Positions 12,601-22,270 are shown, numbered from the stretch's first letter. The stretch: 27,751 nucleotides of DNA from Hyphochytrium catenoides (GCA_900088475.1 FLMG01000960.1:1-27751); one strand, 5' to 3'. Notes: generated from the sequence alone by a model not told the origin. Program-made: numbers and translations.

Positions 12601-13871
12601 GCAGACATTGATGCAAAGGAGAAGTCGGGCGATAGGCGCAATGGACAATGAAGGGTCTGTTCCTTTCTCCTCTTCCACTACCGGGAAGATTGGTATCCAT
12701 CCTTCCAGTATTGACCCTGTGCAGAGACAAGAAAGCAAGGGGCACAAAGGTGAGACATCCAATCAGTGAACCTTGCATTCTGCCCACTGAAGGTAAGTAA
12801 AAGACACAGCACTGGAATCTCAGATCGCAGTCAAAGGATCTAGATGCGACATATGGCGAACGAGGCCTTGCCTGATGAATGATGACCTAGTAGCTTCTGC
12901 AAGTCCAGTACCGCCGCCCCGCAACAGCTCTCTACTTTCCTGCTCCCTCGCCCGTCATCTTCTTTTCTGTCTTCCCTCCACAGCTCAAGTTTAACCCGTA
13001 GGATCTCCTGACCTTTCACTTTCTCAGAGGTTAGACTCTGGCCACCTAAAGTTCAAAGTTGATAAGTGATGGATGCTTGAGAGAGAGAGAAGTTGTATAT
13101 ACATAGAGGAACAGAACGCAGGAGGAAGAAGTAAGGCCGCTGGGACTGTTATAGCTCCGCAGTGATCGAACAGAGCCGGGCGGTAGAATAGAGATGAACC
13201 TTCCGTAGGGTCTTTGCGTTCTGCTGCCAGAGATGAACCTTCCGTAGGGTCTTTGCGTTCTGCTGCCAGAGTGGGCAGCCACCATCGAATCTTTAACCGG
13301 GCTGGCGATGACGGAGACCGCCACTGAACTCTGCCTTCATCGACATTGAGAGAGGCGGAGGGTGTCTAGGAAAGAACACCTTAGTAAGCTCAACGTGCAG
13401 TTACAGAGGAGAGACAATGAGACATAAGAGTAGTGGATGAGAACGAGAGGAGAAGGGAGCAGTCCAACAGGGCATTGACAAGTGGTGAGCAAAGGAAGAG
13501 CAACTAAGAGGTACGACGTCTTTCGCTTAACTTGGCCAGAAAAGAGAGAGAAAGATGGCGAAGTAGCGACCTACCCTATCGCAGTTCTCATAGACGTTTG
13601 ACTGAAGCTTGATGAAGAAGGAAGTGGTTGTGTCATACTGCGAGGCATAAGGCGCGGCGGCAAATGCAAAGATAAGCTCCAAGACCTCGAGCTCCAGCAG
13701 GGGAAAAGAAGAGACGTTTGATGCCCCGAGTGCCTTCCTCTCTTTTATTACCGAGAAGTCTACTTCTTGGACGCCAGGCAGAGATTTGTCAGGAGTCTGT
13801 TCAGCAGTATTGGCCTCGGCTGGTGCCAGGTTTACTCCAGGCAAGCTATGGACCTCCATCCCTCTCGACAT
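6653..13871 (-). CDS. Large C2-like / DZIP1-like / multi-EF-hand protein, 20 exons, ~1506 aa
   Basis: Exons (minus, 5' to 3'): 13871-13575, 13323-13147, 13037-12872, 12716-12366, 12283-12184, 12120-12047, 12002-11938, 11909-11745, 11694-10684, 10505-10412, 10252-10029, 9955-9740, 9533-9362, 9143-8860, 8596-8458, 8227-8087, 7955-7830, 7635-7489, 7401-7234, 7056-6653. All phases agree. Residues ~50-258 look like a C2 domain (LRVKLELWRED, GWIPIFPV). Residues ~283-360 match the DZIP1 N-terminal domain (FEFQPLAGEVDWHDVIAFDV, then VLQYTMQYLMHC), a basal-body/ciliogenesis domain. Residues 466-802 are acidic and probably disordered. EF-hand loops: 829-840, 997-1008, 1033-1044, 1153-1164, 1229-1240, 1370-1381, 1445-1456, plus degenerate ones near 1270 and 1480. 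Likely a Ca2+-responsive centriole or cilium protein (inference). The junctions at 13147/13037 and 12047-11909 are the least certain; the last includes a putative 28-nt intron. The intron after 12872 is GC-AG. Confidence 0.78.
13191..13268 (-). repeat. Perfect 39-bp tandem duplication inside a coding exon
   Basis: Two identical, adjacent 39-bp units, 13191-13229 and 13230-13268. Read on the minus strand in the frame of the C2/DZIP/EF-hand gene they encode a duplicated 13-residue unit (LAAERKDPTEGSS, about residues 118-130 and 131-143). Identity without a single substitution points to a recent event or to a length-polymorphic site. Confidence 0.95.
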
Positions 13872-14417
13872 GCATGGCTAGTGCTGAAAGATGAACCTCG
13901 CCTCCACCTCACTCAGGCTGTTATGCCTGGCAAGTTAGGACGAGCAGCTGAAGGTGACCCGCTGCTAACGCTGGGTTTGCCTGGCTCTCCTCGGGCACAG
14001 CCGCTTCCATTATCTTCTCTGTGGCTTCTCTCCACTATGAGCCTCACTCTCCTTTGTCCTTCTTCCATCCTCGTCCTCTCTCTCTACCCTCTCTCGGTCA
14101 GTCTGTCTCTCGCTGTCTTCCTTCCTCTCCGTCCTTGTCTCTCTCGCCTCCTCGCTTCTCATCGCTCCGCTCCCACTGTCCTTTAGACCTCAGCAGAAAT
14201 CTCTTCTTCTCTCTTTACGAACCGCCACGCTTGGGCTTCTTTCCTTTCGCATCGCATACTAGTAACTAAGGCGTAGTCTTGACACTGATATGACCTTGAT
14301 AACTAAATATTCCGATTGGGTCTGAATCGATTTACCGGTAAAACAGTATTGTATCAGTTCCTCATAGTAAGCCACTACTACGATACTAGAGCATAACAAA
14401 AAGGGAGAGAGAGGGCA

Positions 14418-14423
<6 letters not shown>

Positions 14424-14448
<25 letters not shown>

Positions 14449-14505
14449 GAGNNNNNNNNNNNNNNNNNNNNNNNNNNNNNNNNNNNNNNNNGAGAGAGAG
14501 AGAGA
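14424..14505. repeat. (GA)n microsatellite spanning an assembly gap
   Basis: GA dinucleotides run from about 14424 to 14451 and resume at 14492-14505. The interval between is N, so the true repeat length is unknown. Confidence 0.95.
14452..14491. other. Assembly gap, 40 N
   Basis: Forty consecutive N bases in the middle of a GA microsatellite. The size is probably a scaffolding placeholder or an estimate, not a measured length. Confidence 0.99.
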
Positions 14506-14694
14506 ACCGAGGGTTCCGTCTGGTAGGACGCTTTTCTGCAGGATTATTCCCTGTCTTCCGCTAGTCGTTCCACTGCCTGACAGAGATCACAGCTCCATAC
14601 AGGCCAAAGACAGGGCTCACAGGCAGTCGTCCCGCCCCCCTTGCCTCCTTCTTAGACAGAGAAGTTCCGTGAACGCCCCTCTCATGCCGTTTTC

Positions 14695-14775
14695 GACGCT
14701 CTCTCCCTCTCTCTCTCTTTCCTGTCCTCTTCTTCTCTCTCTTTCCTCTCTCTCTCCCTCTCTTTCGATTGTATC
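14695..14775. repeat. CT-rich low-complexity tract
   Basis: Mostly CTCTCTC/TTTCTC on the + strand, ~720 bases upstream of the start at 15495. It mirrors the GA tract ~200 bases to its left, so the two could pair as an imperfect inverted repeat of purine and pyrimidine strands. Confidence 0.8.
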
Positions 14776-15494
14776 TCGTCTCTATTGGTTTAGCTCCTCC
14801 TTTTGTCTCTGTTCCTCGCCCTGTCTGTCTCTTTCAACCCAGCAGAGAGACGAGGAACAAAGAGTGACGCAGGGAGGGGAGAGGAGGGAATTCAGGAAGG
14901 GTCTGCCGTTCTCTCTCCTTCCTTCGTTGGTCGCTTACTTTCCTCATTCACACTTTATTAAACAGGGGGGAAAGGCTTGTTGCTCCTCAGGCTTTGAAAG
15001 GCTGTTCTTCGCGTTGCCGTTGTTGCTGTCATTCCGTCTTTGTCCCTGTTTGTTTACTCGTCTCTCCTTCTCTGTCTCTGCTGCTTTGGACGCACAGCAG
15101 ATGGTTGCTTCTCTCCTTCTCAGATTGAGATTGGAAGAGTACAACGGGAGAAGATACTGGTTGACAAGGAGAGTCAAAGACTAGAGAAGAAAGAGACAGC
15201 AAATTCTTCTCTTTTCCCGCTGCTAGAAGACTCTCTTCCTCGCTCCGCATTGTTCATTAGCTTCCTGCTGCTGTGAGTGCCCAGCGGTAGGTTTTGTTGG
15301 CAATGCTTGCAAACCTTGCTCTACTGGCGCAGAGGCTCTTGGTTGCTTCGTAGCTAGGGCTTCTCCAACAGGAAGATAGAAAGGCGAGCACATAGGCTTT
15401 ACCTTTCCTTTCTCCTTGTTTCATTTTCGCCCATCGTCGGAGGCACCTGATTAGCCAAGGTGCTATAGCTTCAAAGTCCCTTTTAAGGGTAGAG

Positions 15495-17778
15495 ATGGCT
15501 TCTTCGTCATTGCTCTCGCCAGGAGCCGGCTATTTTATGGCAAATAGCGCCGCCTTCGCCAGAGCCTACTATCAGGCAGCTATGGCAGCAGGCTCCCCAC
15601 CAATACCGGGTCATCCCCCGTCTCCTTCCGCCCTGGGTGCAGGCTTCCCAGCCGACTTCTCGTCGTTGAATTACGCTGCATTTGCAGATCCTACGCAAGC
15701 AGCTGCTGTGACTGCTGCTGCCTTAGCGGGACAAGCAATGCTTCAACAACAACAGCAAAGGCGGAGCCCGTTTGTGGTCTCAAGCCGAGGGAGGAGAAAG
15801 TCAGCTGTCCCCTCTCTTCCACCTGCGAGAGGTACCTATATGAGCAAGAGAGGAGGCAAGACTGCACTGCCCATTAGAGGTGGGCTAACCAGTTCCAGGG
15901 GAGGAAGGGCCGGGGTCCACCGTCCTCGAGCGTCCTATCCGGCATATGATCTGACACAGGTAGTCTAACTCGCTTCTAGATTTATGTCTTTGCTTTTGTT
16001 TGATTCTCACTCTCCTGTCCTCTCTGTAGGCACAGAGATCTTTCACACTGGCTCTTGCCATGCAGCAAGCGGCTGCCGCTGGCTATGATCCTAGATATCT
16101 CCTCTTCTCAGGCCTTGGCATGCCGCTGCCGATAGACACAAATGAACCAGGACAATCGCCCGCAACTCGAACCGGCAGAGAGGGCCAGGCAATGGAAGTG
16201 ACGGGCAGTCAAGATCGTTCCCGACAACTTTCTCCAGTTGGAGTGTCACCTGCAGGGTTTGCAGCGTACATGGTACTTTCACTCTCTACCACCGATTGCT
16301 ACCTTACAACTGCTAATCTTATCTAATCAGCATGGAAGGCCCGCTACTACGGCGCCACCCCAGCCACCTAATTCTCTGACGGGTGGACCTCCCGGTGTAT
16401 CCACTGGCCACCCCCCATCGTCGCAAGCTCCACCGGAAGGTTAGTTGAAATGGATTGAGAGGTTAAAGAGAGATATATATATAGAGAGAGAGACAGAGGC
16501 TCACAGATGGGAAAGTGGTAAGGCTCTACATGGGGCAAACGAGGGCCATGTAACCCCGCTAACTTAAGGTTCTTCATATTAGAAGAGTTCCAGTCAGATA
16601 CTGAGAATCTAGAAGGAGTCGCCCTTCGAGTCTTGGTAACGGGAGTTAAGAATAAGGAAGCAGAAAAGGCCATGAAAACAAACGCTAAGGAGACAAGAGC
16701 GATTGACGAGGAGAAGAAAAGCCCTTCTTCAAGGTAACCGTTCACTTAGTAGCCCGTATGAACCACAGAGCAGCTCCCATTATTCTCATCTCCTTGTGAC
16801 AGCAACGGGCAAACGAGGAAGAGCGACGGAGCCAAAGCTAAGCCATGGGCAATGCATGATTTTGCCAAGACGGTCACGAGTCCGACGCTCCCAAGCTTCC
16901 CAAAGGTTAAAAGGTCCACGGATACAGCTTCAGCTAAGGACAAGGTTGCACCGTCTCAAGAGCAACCTATTCCAAAGCCGCAACGCGTTACCACGACCCA
17001 CCCAGCACCCTCAACAAAGCCCAGTAAACTAGCAGCAAACTCGTCCGTCAAAGCTAGATTCACTGGCTTGCGACAAGAGAAATCTACTGCTGCCCGGCCG
17101 AAGGACGACAAGGCGACTCCTCCGGTCTCACCAAAGCTGAACCTTCAAGGCCAAGCTGCCTCGAAAAATGGGCAGCCAGTCTCTCGTCCTTCCCCAAAGA
17201 CCAGCCAGGGGTCCCAAAAGGGCAGCACTAAACCTGCGCCTAGCACATCTGTCAACAGGGCAACGCAGAACATCTCCAAGGTTAGCAAGACTGTGCCCAA
17301 GCAGTCTCCTCGGGGCGAAAAGGGCGGCTCATCGGCTTTAAGGCCAATAATACCTAGGACGACAAGAGTAACACCTTCTCCGTCCCCGACGTCGGGCAGG
17401 TCAGCATCCCCTTCAACGATGGAGAAGCAGCCTGCTAACGGTCCTAAAGCTAGTGCGACAGAGCCTGTAGCTTCCGGCTCAAGAGCCAATGTGCAAGGTT
17501 CTAGCACACTCCAAGATCCAAAGGCCCACGTCTCGCTGAAAGCAAGCAAAACGAAGGCGATACACAAAAAGACAAAGAAGACTAAGAGCGCATCTGCCAA
17601 GGATCTCTCGAAGAAAGTACGCCTTGGAAGACTTGATAAAAGCACCACACGTGTCACAAGATCTCGAAGGACAGGGGAGGACAGCGATGATATGGAAGAA
17701 GATGAGATCGATGAAGAACTCTTCATCATCGCGACGGCGTCCAGAAAGCGCTGGACCACTCATTCTCAGCGTGTTTGA
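15495..17778 (+). CDS. Disordered basic protein, 5 exons, ~647 aa
   Basis: Exons 15495-15959, 16030-16272, 16331-16439, 16583-16733, 16803-17778, with consistent phases and canonical junctions. Composition changes along the chain: Ala-rich with a short Gln run (about residues 1-90), an RG/RGG-like basic region (about 93-148), a Pro-rich segment, a charged Lys/Glu segment (exon 4), then more than 300 residues of Ser/Thr/Pro/Lys/Arg-rich sequence with repeated KSP/TSP-like sites, and an acidic cluster (DSDDMEEDEIDEEL) close to the C-terminus. No folded domain is recognisable. The RGG and Lys-rich composition suggests nucleic-acid or chromatin association, which is inference only. The ATG at 15495 opens the frame in a good context (GAGATGG). 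The gene is convergent with the dolichyl-diphosphatase, 199 bases away. Confidence 0.75.
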
Positions 17779-17977
17779 ATCTTTTCATAACTAGAAATGT
17801 ATGACTTAGCATCCTGTTCATCGTCAGCCATTGGTGAATCTCTAGATCTCCTTCGTCTAATTTGCTCGGCAACCCTCACTCTAAATAACTTGTCCTCTCC
17901 TAATGCGCCCAGTCACTCTTCTCTCGCCCGCTGCTCAGGCTCGATTCTTCCATCTCTGACCGCTAGTCTACTGGGTC

Positions 17978-19111
17978 TTACTGGCTCTTCCTGTCTTTAC
18001 CTATCTTTCTCTCCCGCATTGCGTTATCGTACTCAAACTTTAGAACGTTGGGGATATGGGCACAGTCCTTGATCAGCAACGCTTTGGCTAGTTTGGTGTC
18101 TTGAATGGCATCGAAATACCGAGCGAACACCTTATGGATGGGAAGATCAGGCCGTATTAGGGAAACAGAAGACACCGCTGGGAAGGAGATACCTTCAGGG
18201 TTAGAGTATCCCATGCGACGGCCACAATGGTTCCAATAAATGTGCCAACCATAACCTGAGGGACTGTGTGATACCCTAGGTAGACCCTTAAAGGGTCAAA
18301 GTCAAGCGGCGATGTCGTTGATGAGGATGTGAGTATGCAAGAGGAGAAGTAGAAGAAGGAACATATAACAGATTGTGCAAAAGAGAGAAAAGCTTTTACT
18401 ACGGAGTGTGTAAGGGACAGAATTGTTGACAACTACCTCGACACTAGCACTCCCAACGTGACCGACCCTAATGCCGTGATGGCCAGCAGCTTCTCTAATG
18501 GACGATCTATCTGGATCCTGGCAACAAGATGAAGCATCAGCACAATGGGGTCTCATCCAGTGCCTCAAAAATTCCACATGGGTACCTCCTAGAGAGAATC
18601 ACCAAGCACGAGACACAGAAGAACGCCATGAATTGTGAATGCCGGGAAGGCATTCCAGCATCCTCCCTATCTGACCCTAATGCAGGTAAGTGCTGGTAAG
18701 AGGTCTCATAGTTGATAGAAGGGTAGCGAAGTCCCGGTCTATGGGTGGCTCAAACCTAACGGGCGCTCTTCATTGACAATGGCCTTCAACGTTAGGTTAA
18801 GCGCATCATTCAGCACCTGAGATCCAGATAGTGGCAGGTGTTATGCCAATGGCAAGAAAGCCTTAGAACATGGTGGCTTCTGACCTGGCCCACAAGCAGG
18901 ACAATCACGATGAGCTCCCGTCTCGCAATGATCAAAGTGGCGTACATAACCATGATGAAGCTATGGACAAGTAAGCGTCAGCTTTAGCAGCGATAGCGGG
19001 AGGAAGGGGTGAAGCTTACATTGGCGCCAGGCTGATCAGAGCCAGCAGGTAGCCCGCTCTGTCTCCTTCTTCATACCGAACGAAGGTAAGAGAGAAAGGC
19101 TTGAGCACCAT
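17978..19111 (-). CDS. DOLPP1: Dolichyl-diphosphatase (DOLPP1/CAX4-type PAP2 phosphatase), 7 exons, ~229 aa
   Basis: ER membrane enzyme that removes a phosphate from dolichyl diphosphate so the carrier can be reused in N-glycosylation. Exons (minus): 19111-19020, 18960-18885, 18816-18756, 18676-18578, 18551-18437, 18286-18193, 18130-17978. The three PAP2 motifs are present: KAIVNEERP (KX6RP), MPSRHSQF (PSXH) and SRVYLGYHTVPQV (SRX5H). The C-terminus (HIPNVLKFEY) and N-terminus (FVRYEEGDRAGYLLA) also match the family, as does the length (human 238 aa). The intron between exons 4 and 5 would be only 26 nt (18577-18552). A donor at GTGTCT further upstream would give a slightly shorter protein, so this one junction is open. 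An upstream exon 19589-19490, joined to an acceptor ending at 19120, would add about 37 residues (starting MEAVTPPICLMRRQ). The ATG at 19111 alone already fits the family. Confidence 0.92.
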
Positions 19112-19318
19112 CGTGTCCTCTTACAAGCTCAGGCTTCTGAGGAAGCGTTGGCTCCCTGCCTCAACGACTGGGAGAATGGTGCTTGCGTGTCTATGGAGAA
19201 GAAACGGCTCACTGCAAGCGCTTTCGACACGGATTTCTCTTCCTTCTCTTGTCCAGAAGAACGAAGCTGCTAGGCTCCTTTGTGGATCAAGCTTCAAGCA
19301 ATCTTTGCTCTCGCTCTC

Positions 19319-19480
19319 CTGTCACTTTCTCTCTCTCTCTCTCACTCTCAGTCTTTCTCTCTCTCTGACTCCCTCCTCTCCCTCTCTCCGTTTCTCCCTC
19401 TCTCTGTTTCCCGCTCTTCCTCTCACACACTCAGATTCGAGCTCTCTTTCTCACTCTCTGTTCCTTTCTCATACTAATAA
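19319..19480. repeat. CT-rich low-complexity tract upstream of the dolichyl-diphosphatase
   Basis: About 160 bases of CTCTCT with interspersed CTGACTC/CTCACTC on the + strand (GA-rich on the coding strand of the minus gene). It sits 200-370 bases upstream of the ATG at 19111, or inside a first intron if the upstream exon 19589-19490 is used. Confidence 0.85.
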
Positions 19481-19589
19481 TGGACTTACCAGCTCTAATG
19501 TTATTGGTCCAGCTAGTGGTGGACTGGTCATTCGGGTTCGGGATATACTGTCTTCTCATCAGGCATATAGGAGGCGTTACTGCCTCCAT

Positions 19590-20088
19590 TCAGAATTACG
19601 ATTGAAGTTCCCATCATGGGAAACCTCATGGCAAAGCATGTCACTTTCTACTTGTGCATGCTCCTGCTGCACTCTCTCTTGCACAAGTGCTATGGGACAA
19701 CGCGCGGCTGCACCGCTGAAGCCTCTGCCCTGTAGACTTTCCAGCTGATATATCAACGCTTTCAACGCGTGCTAGAGACGAGCACGCGTACCTGTACCAG
19801 AGACAAGAGCGGAGATGGCTCTGGAAATGGTGCGTCGTGTGTTGGCCTCAGCGAAGTTATAAGAAGGGCTGCCGATGTTCGATGGATGGTTAGTAGAGTC
19901 AAAGAGCAAAAGCCAATGAGCCAGGGATAAGGAACACGCAATAGGTCGGCGTGAGGGCCTGATCGGAAAAAGTAGCTCCTAAAGAGAGCTTAGCGGTCCA
20001 CGACTGCAACCTTTTTGAGCTTCAGTAGAAAACTTTCTCTCGTTAGCCGTCACGGTCGACAGGAGAAGTGCTCAACGCTTGATCCAAC
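19590..20088. other. Divergent intergenic region
   Basis: Separates the minus-strand dolichyl-diphosphatase from the plus-strand membrane protein gene. Besides the perfect dyad at 19765-19789 I see no clear regulatory site, and no open frame with coding character. Confidence 0.45.
19765..19789. promoter_or_regulatory. Perfect 9-bp inverted repeat with 7-bp spacer
   Basis: Arm ACGCGTGCT (19765-19773) and its exact complement AGCACGCGT (19781-19789) separated by AGAGACG. Each arm contains an ACGCGT (MluI-type, MCB-like) hexamer. It lies between two divergently transcribed genes. The symmetry suits a dimeric DNA-binding protein; a hairpin in a transcript is the alternative. Confidence 0.6.
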
Positions 20089-21152
20089 ATGACTTCAAAG
20101 CGGAGTACGTCCTTAGCTGGGCTTCTGCTCTTCTTCGGGCTGCCTATCTTTGGACTTTCAAATGCGCAACTGCAGATAAAGTGCCCATCGCCATTTCTAG
20201 AAGTGAAGGTGCATGGGTTTGAAGGACTCTTCTGCTCCGAAGGACCGTCTTGTTCAGGTAAAAAGAACCCTAAGCGCTTTTACCTTGCAGCTTGGCCTAA
20301 CTCCGCCGATAACAGACATCGAACCCACGGGAAAATGTCCACTGTCACAGCCCGGTCTGCCAGGGGATTCCGTGTGTGGTTACGATATAGAGACGAAGAG
20401 ATACATGTGTATGCTTGGTACGTTGTCAGCCTTCAAGTGGTGCCTCCCTCTGCTAAGACTCTATCAAACAGAGAAAGAGAAAGCCAAGTCAAGAAGCATC
20501 CCTCTAATATGCGATGGAACAGACGATTGGCAACCGGTTATAGTATACGGCTTCGGTTCATATTGCGTAAAGGGAAAAGAAGGTTGCTCGGCAAAGCATA
20601 GGCAAGGCAATTGCCCAGGCGTTCGAGCGACCTTGCCTGACGGTTCATACTGCGGCGTAGCTCCCGACAAAAGTGTCATGTGTATTCCGGGACAAAATCC
20701 AGAAGTTGTGCTCCTACACATCCTCCCACCTGTTATGCCCACTAACGGTAAGCATCAACTTCAGTGGTATGGCTTTGCTGAACCTGTGAATCTAATATCC
20801 CTGTCCCTTAGCTCAGCAAGATGGACTTACAGGGCAGGCCCCAACAGCTCAGCTGTCTGTCATCGAGCAGCCCACAACAGTCATGCCTCCTAACCTGCGA
20901 ATGAACGTTGTGCCTGCACCCGAGCCTCAAGTTGGAGCACCCTCTACTACTGCCCTCCCTAAAGATGACGGTGGCTTATTGGGGAAGGGCACCGCTATCG
21001 CTGCTATTGCAGCTATTGCGCTGGCCGCAATTGCCCTAATTGCATTTTTCGTTATTTGGAAGAATAAGAGGGCCGTGGCAAGAAGACCATCAAGGAGGAA
21101 GAGTCTGCTTGTCCTCCAGACCCCTACGGACGATCTTAGAGACCCCATGTAG
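20089..21152 (+). CDS. Type I membrane protein with duplicated cysteine modules, 4 exons, ~295 aa
   Basis: Exons 20089-20257, 20316-20417, 20472-20747, 20812-21152; the introns are short (58, 54, 64 nt) and all phase 1. Residues 1-26 form a signal peptide (cleavage likely after SNA). The ectodomain has twelve cysteines at 32, 49, 55, 64, 77, 88, 104, 122, 129, 138, 151 and 161. They fall into two module types alternating A-B-A-B: A ends GFEGLFC / GFGSYC; B reads GKCPLSQPGLPGDSVCG / GNCPGVRATLPDGSYCG and ends in MC. A Pro/Thr/Gln-rich stalk (about 183-236) follows, then a transmembrane helix (about 242-265, Ala/Ile-rich) and a basic cytosolic tail (KNKRAVARRPSRRK). It is probably a surface or secretory-pathway protein. 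I do not recognise the module. The acceptors at 20315 and 20471 were chosen because they keep frame and cysteine pattern. Confidence 0.75.
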
Positions 21153-21263
21153 CAGATCCATAACTTATATAAGCTGCAATAATTGCTATATGAATTGCAG
21201 TTCAACCCCATCTCTTTGGAACAAGAGGACTCATTGAGCTCCAAACGTTGGCGTGTCTGAGCA

Positions 21264-21806
21264 ATGCTAGTTCTACACCTGAGGCTTGACCTTATTTCCA
21301 CAGCTCTGAGCAAAATATGTGGCCCTCTGTCTAAGACCTCCGCAAGCAAGCACTCTTGACCGGCCCCATGCTAAGACACGGAGAGAGCTGCCACTGTGAC
21401 CGCTCTGGCCGACTCCACCGCCGGACCTCATTGGTGCGTTGGTCCGCTTTACTTAAAGGAACTCGAGGAGCAGTATCTCGAACCAAACCATGGTCTTCAA
21501 GTCCTGTAGGGAAGGTAGTTCTCGTGAGGCTAGGGCATGGTGTTTCAACTGTCTTTTCCCCAGACTATGCCATTGCTACCTTAGGACCTCAAAGAACTTT
21601 TCGTGGCACGTGTCTCATCAACTACGATAGCTATAACAAAAAAGATGTCAGCTCTTGGACAAGTTCCTCTGGACTGCAGAACTACCTGCGGTCGTCATTG
21701 CTCTTCGCTTGAGCTTGATGCACCTACCTTGGCCTCGCTCCAGGCTTGTCATACGCTGAGCCAGGCCCATCAAAGGCTCTCAAAGGATGTTGAAGAAGTG
21801 CCATAA
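21264..21806 (+). CDS. Tentative small helical protein, 3 exons, ~133 aa
   Basis: Model: 21264-21318, 21376-21500, 21585-21806, with phases 1 and 0. The protein begins MLVLHLRLDLISTALSKI and contains ADSTAGPHWCVGPLYLKELE, DLKELFVARVSSTTIAITKK and a C-terminal helix LQACHTLSQAHQRLSKDVEE. The middle and last exons look coding (few rare residues, amphipathic runs), but both donors (GTGGCC, GTCCTG) are weak. A TATATAA string at 21167-21173 lies about 95 bases upstream. I recognise no family. On the opposite strand a frame runs through 21349-20927, which I take as a shadow. Confidence 0.3.
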
Positions 21807-22270
21807 CGGCCCAGAGGCGCTAACCGTCATAGCAGAGAATCAATTCCAAAGAATCAGATTTCTCTATGTCTTGCTGATATGGCCCGTGATTTTTGGGCAG
21901 ATTGAAGGGCTAAAAACAATGATGAAGAAGTGTTGAGATGAGAGGTAGAAGATGATCGAGATGAAGAGAAGCGATGCTTCGACGGTTGGAGACATGAGAA
22001 GGGAGAGCAGCAGAAGCAAAGGAAGGGACGAGCGTTCAGTATCAGTTATGCCCATTGTACCGGGCAGCTATCTCTCCCCACAAGGCAGATAGTAGAGCTC
22101 GTGGGTTCCGGGTCACAGTGTGGCCGAGCCTTGGAAGGTGAGCTCGAGGGCAAGGAACAAGCTGCCATTGGTGTTCTGTTCCTTTCATTATCCTTTCAGG
22201 CGAGATATCGCTGTGAAGCCCTGGGCAGAATCACGCCATCCCGAACTTATCTTGGTACCTGTTACGCATT
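21807..22270. other. Intergenic, no gene seen
   Basis: 464 bases between the tentative small gene and the FCP1-domain gene. Both strands have only short frames without motifs. The last ~150 bases are presumably promoter and 5' leader of the gene starting at 22271. Confidence 0.5.

Larger units (their letters stand above)
13872..15494. other. Divergent intergenic region (5' flanks of two genes)
   Basis: Lies between the start of the minus-strand EF-hand gene and the plus-strand gene at 15495, so it should hold both promoters. The long open frames here are products of CT/GA low-complexity sequence (Ser-Leu runs). One stretch, 15119-15274, follows a good acceptor (CTCCTTCTCAG) and has a mixed charged composition (IEIGRVQREKILVDKESQ), but I could not connect it to a start or to the downstream gene; it may be an untranslated or unrecognised exon. 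Confidence 0.45.

Noticed and set aside
14669-15184. 171-residue open frame rich in Ser/Leu
   Set aside because: Almost wholly translated CT repeats; no motif, no splice structure. The same holds for frames at 13767-14269 and 19101-19748.
17145-17759. 204-residue minus-strand frame
   Set aside because: Shadow of the last exon of the 647-aa gene; hydrophobic run is the complement of Ser/Lys codons.
18178-18192. 15-nt GT...AG string after LTLK in the dolichyl-diphosphatase
   Set aside because: Removing it leads to a stop within seven codons; the 62-nt intron 18192-18131 restores the family sequence.
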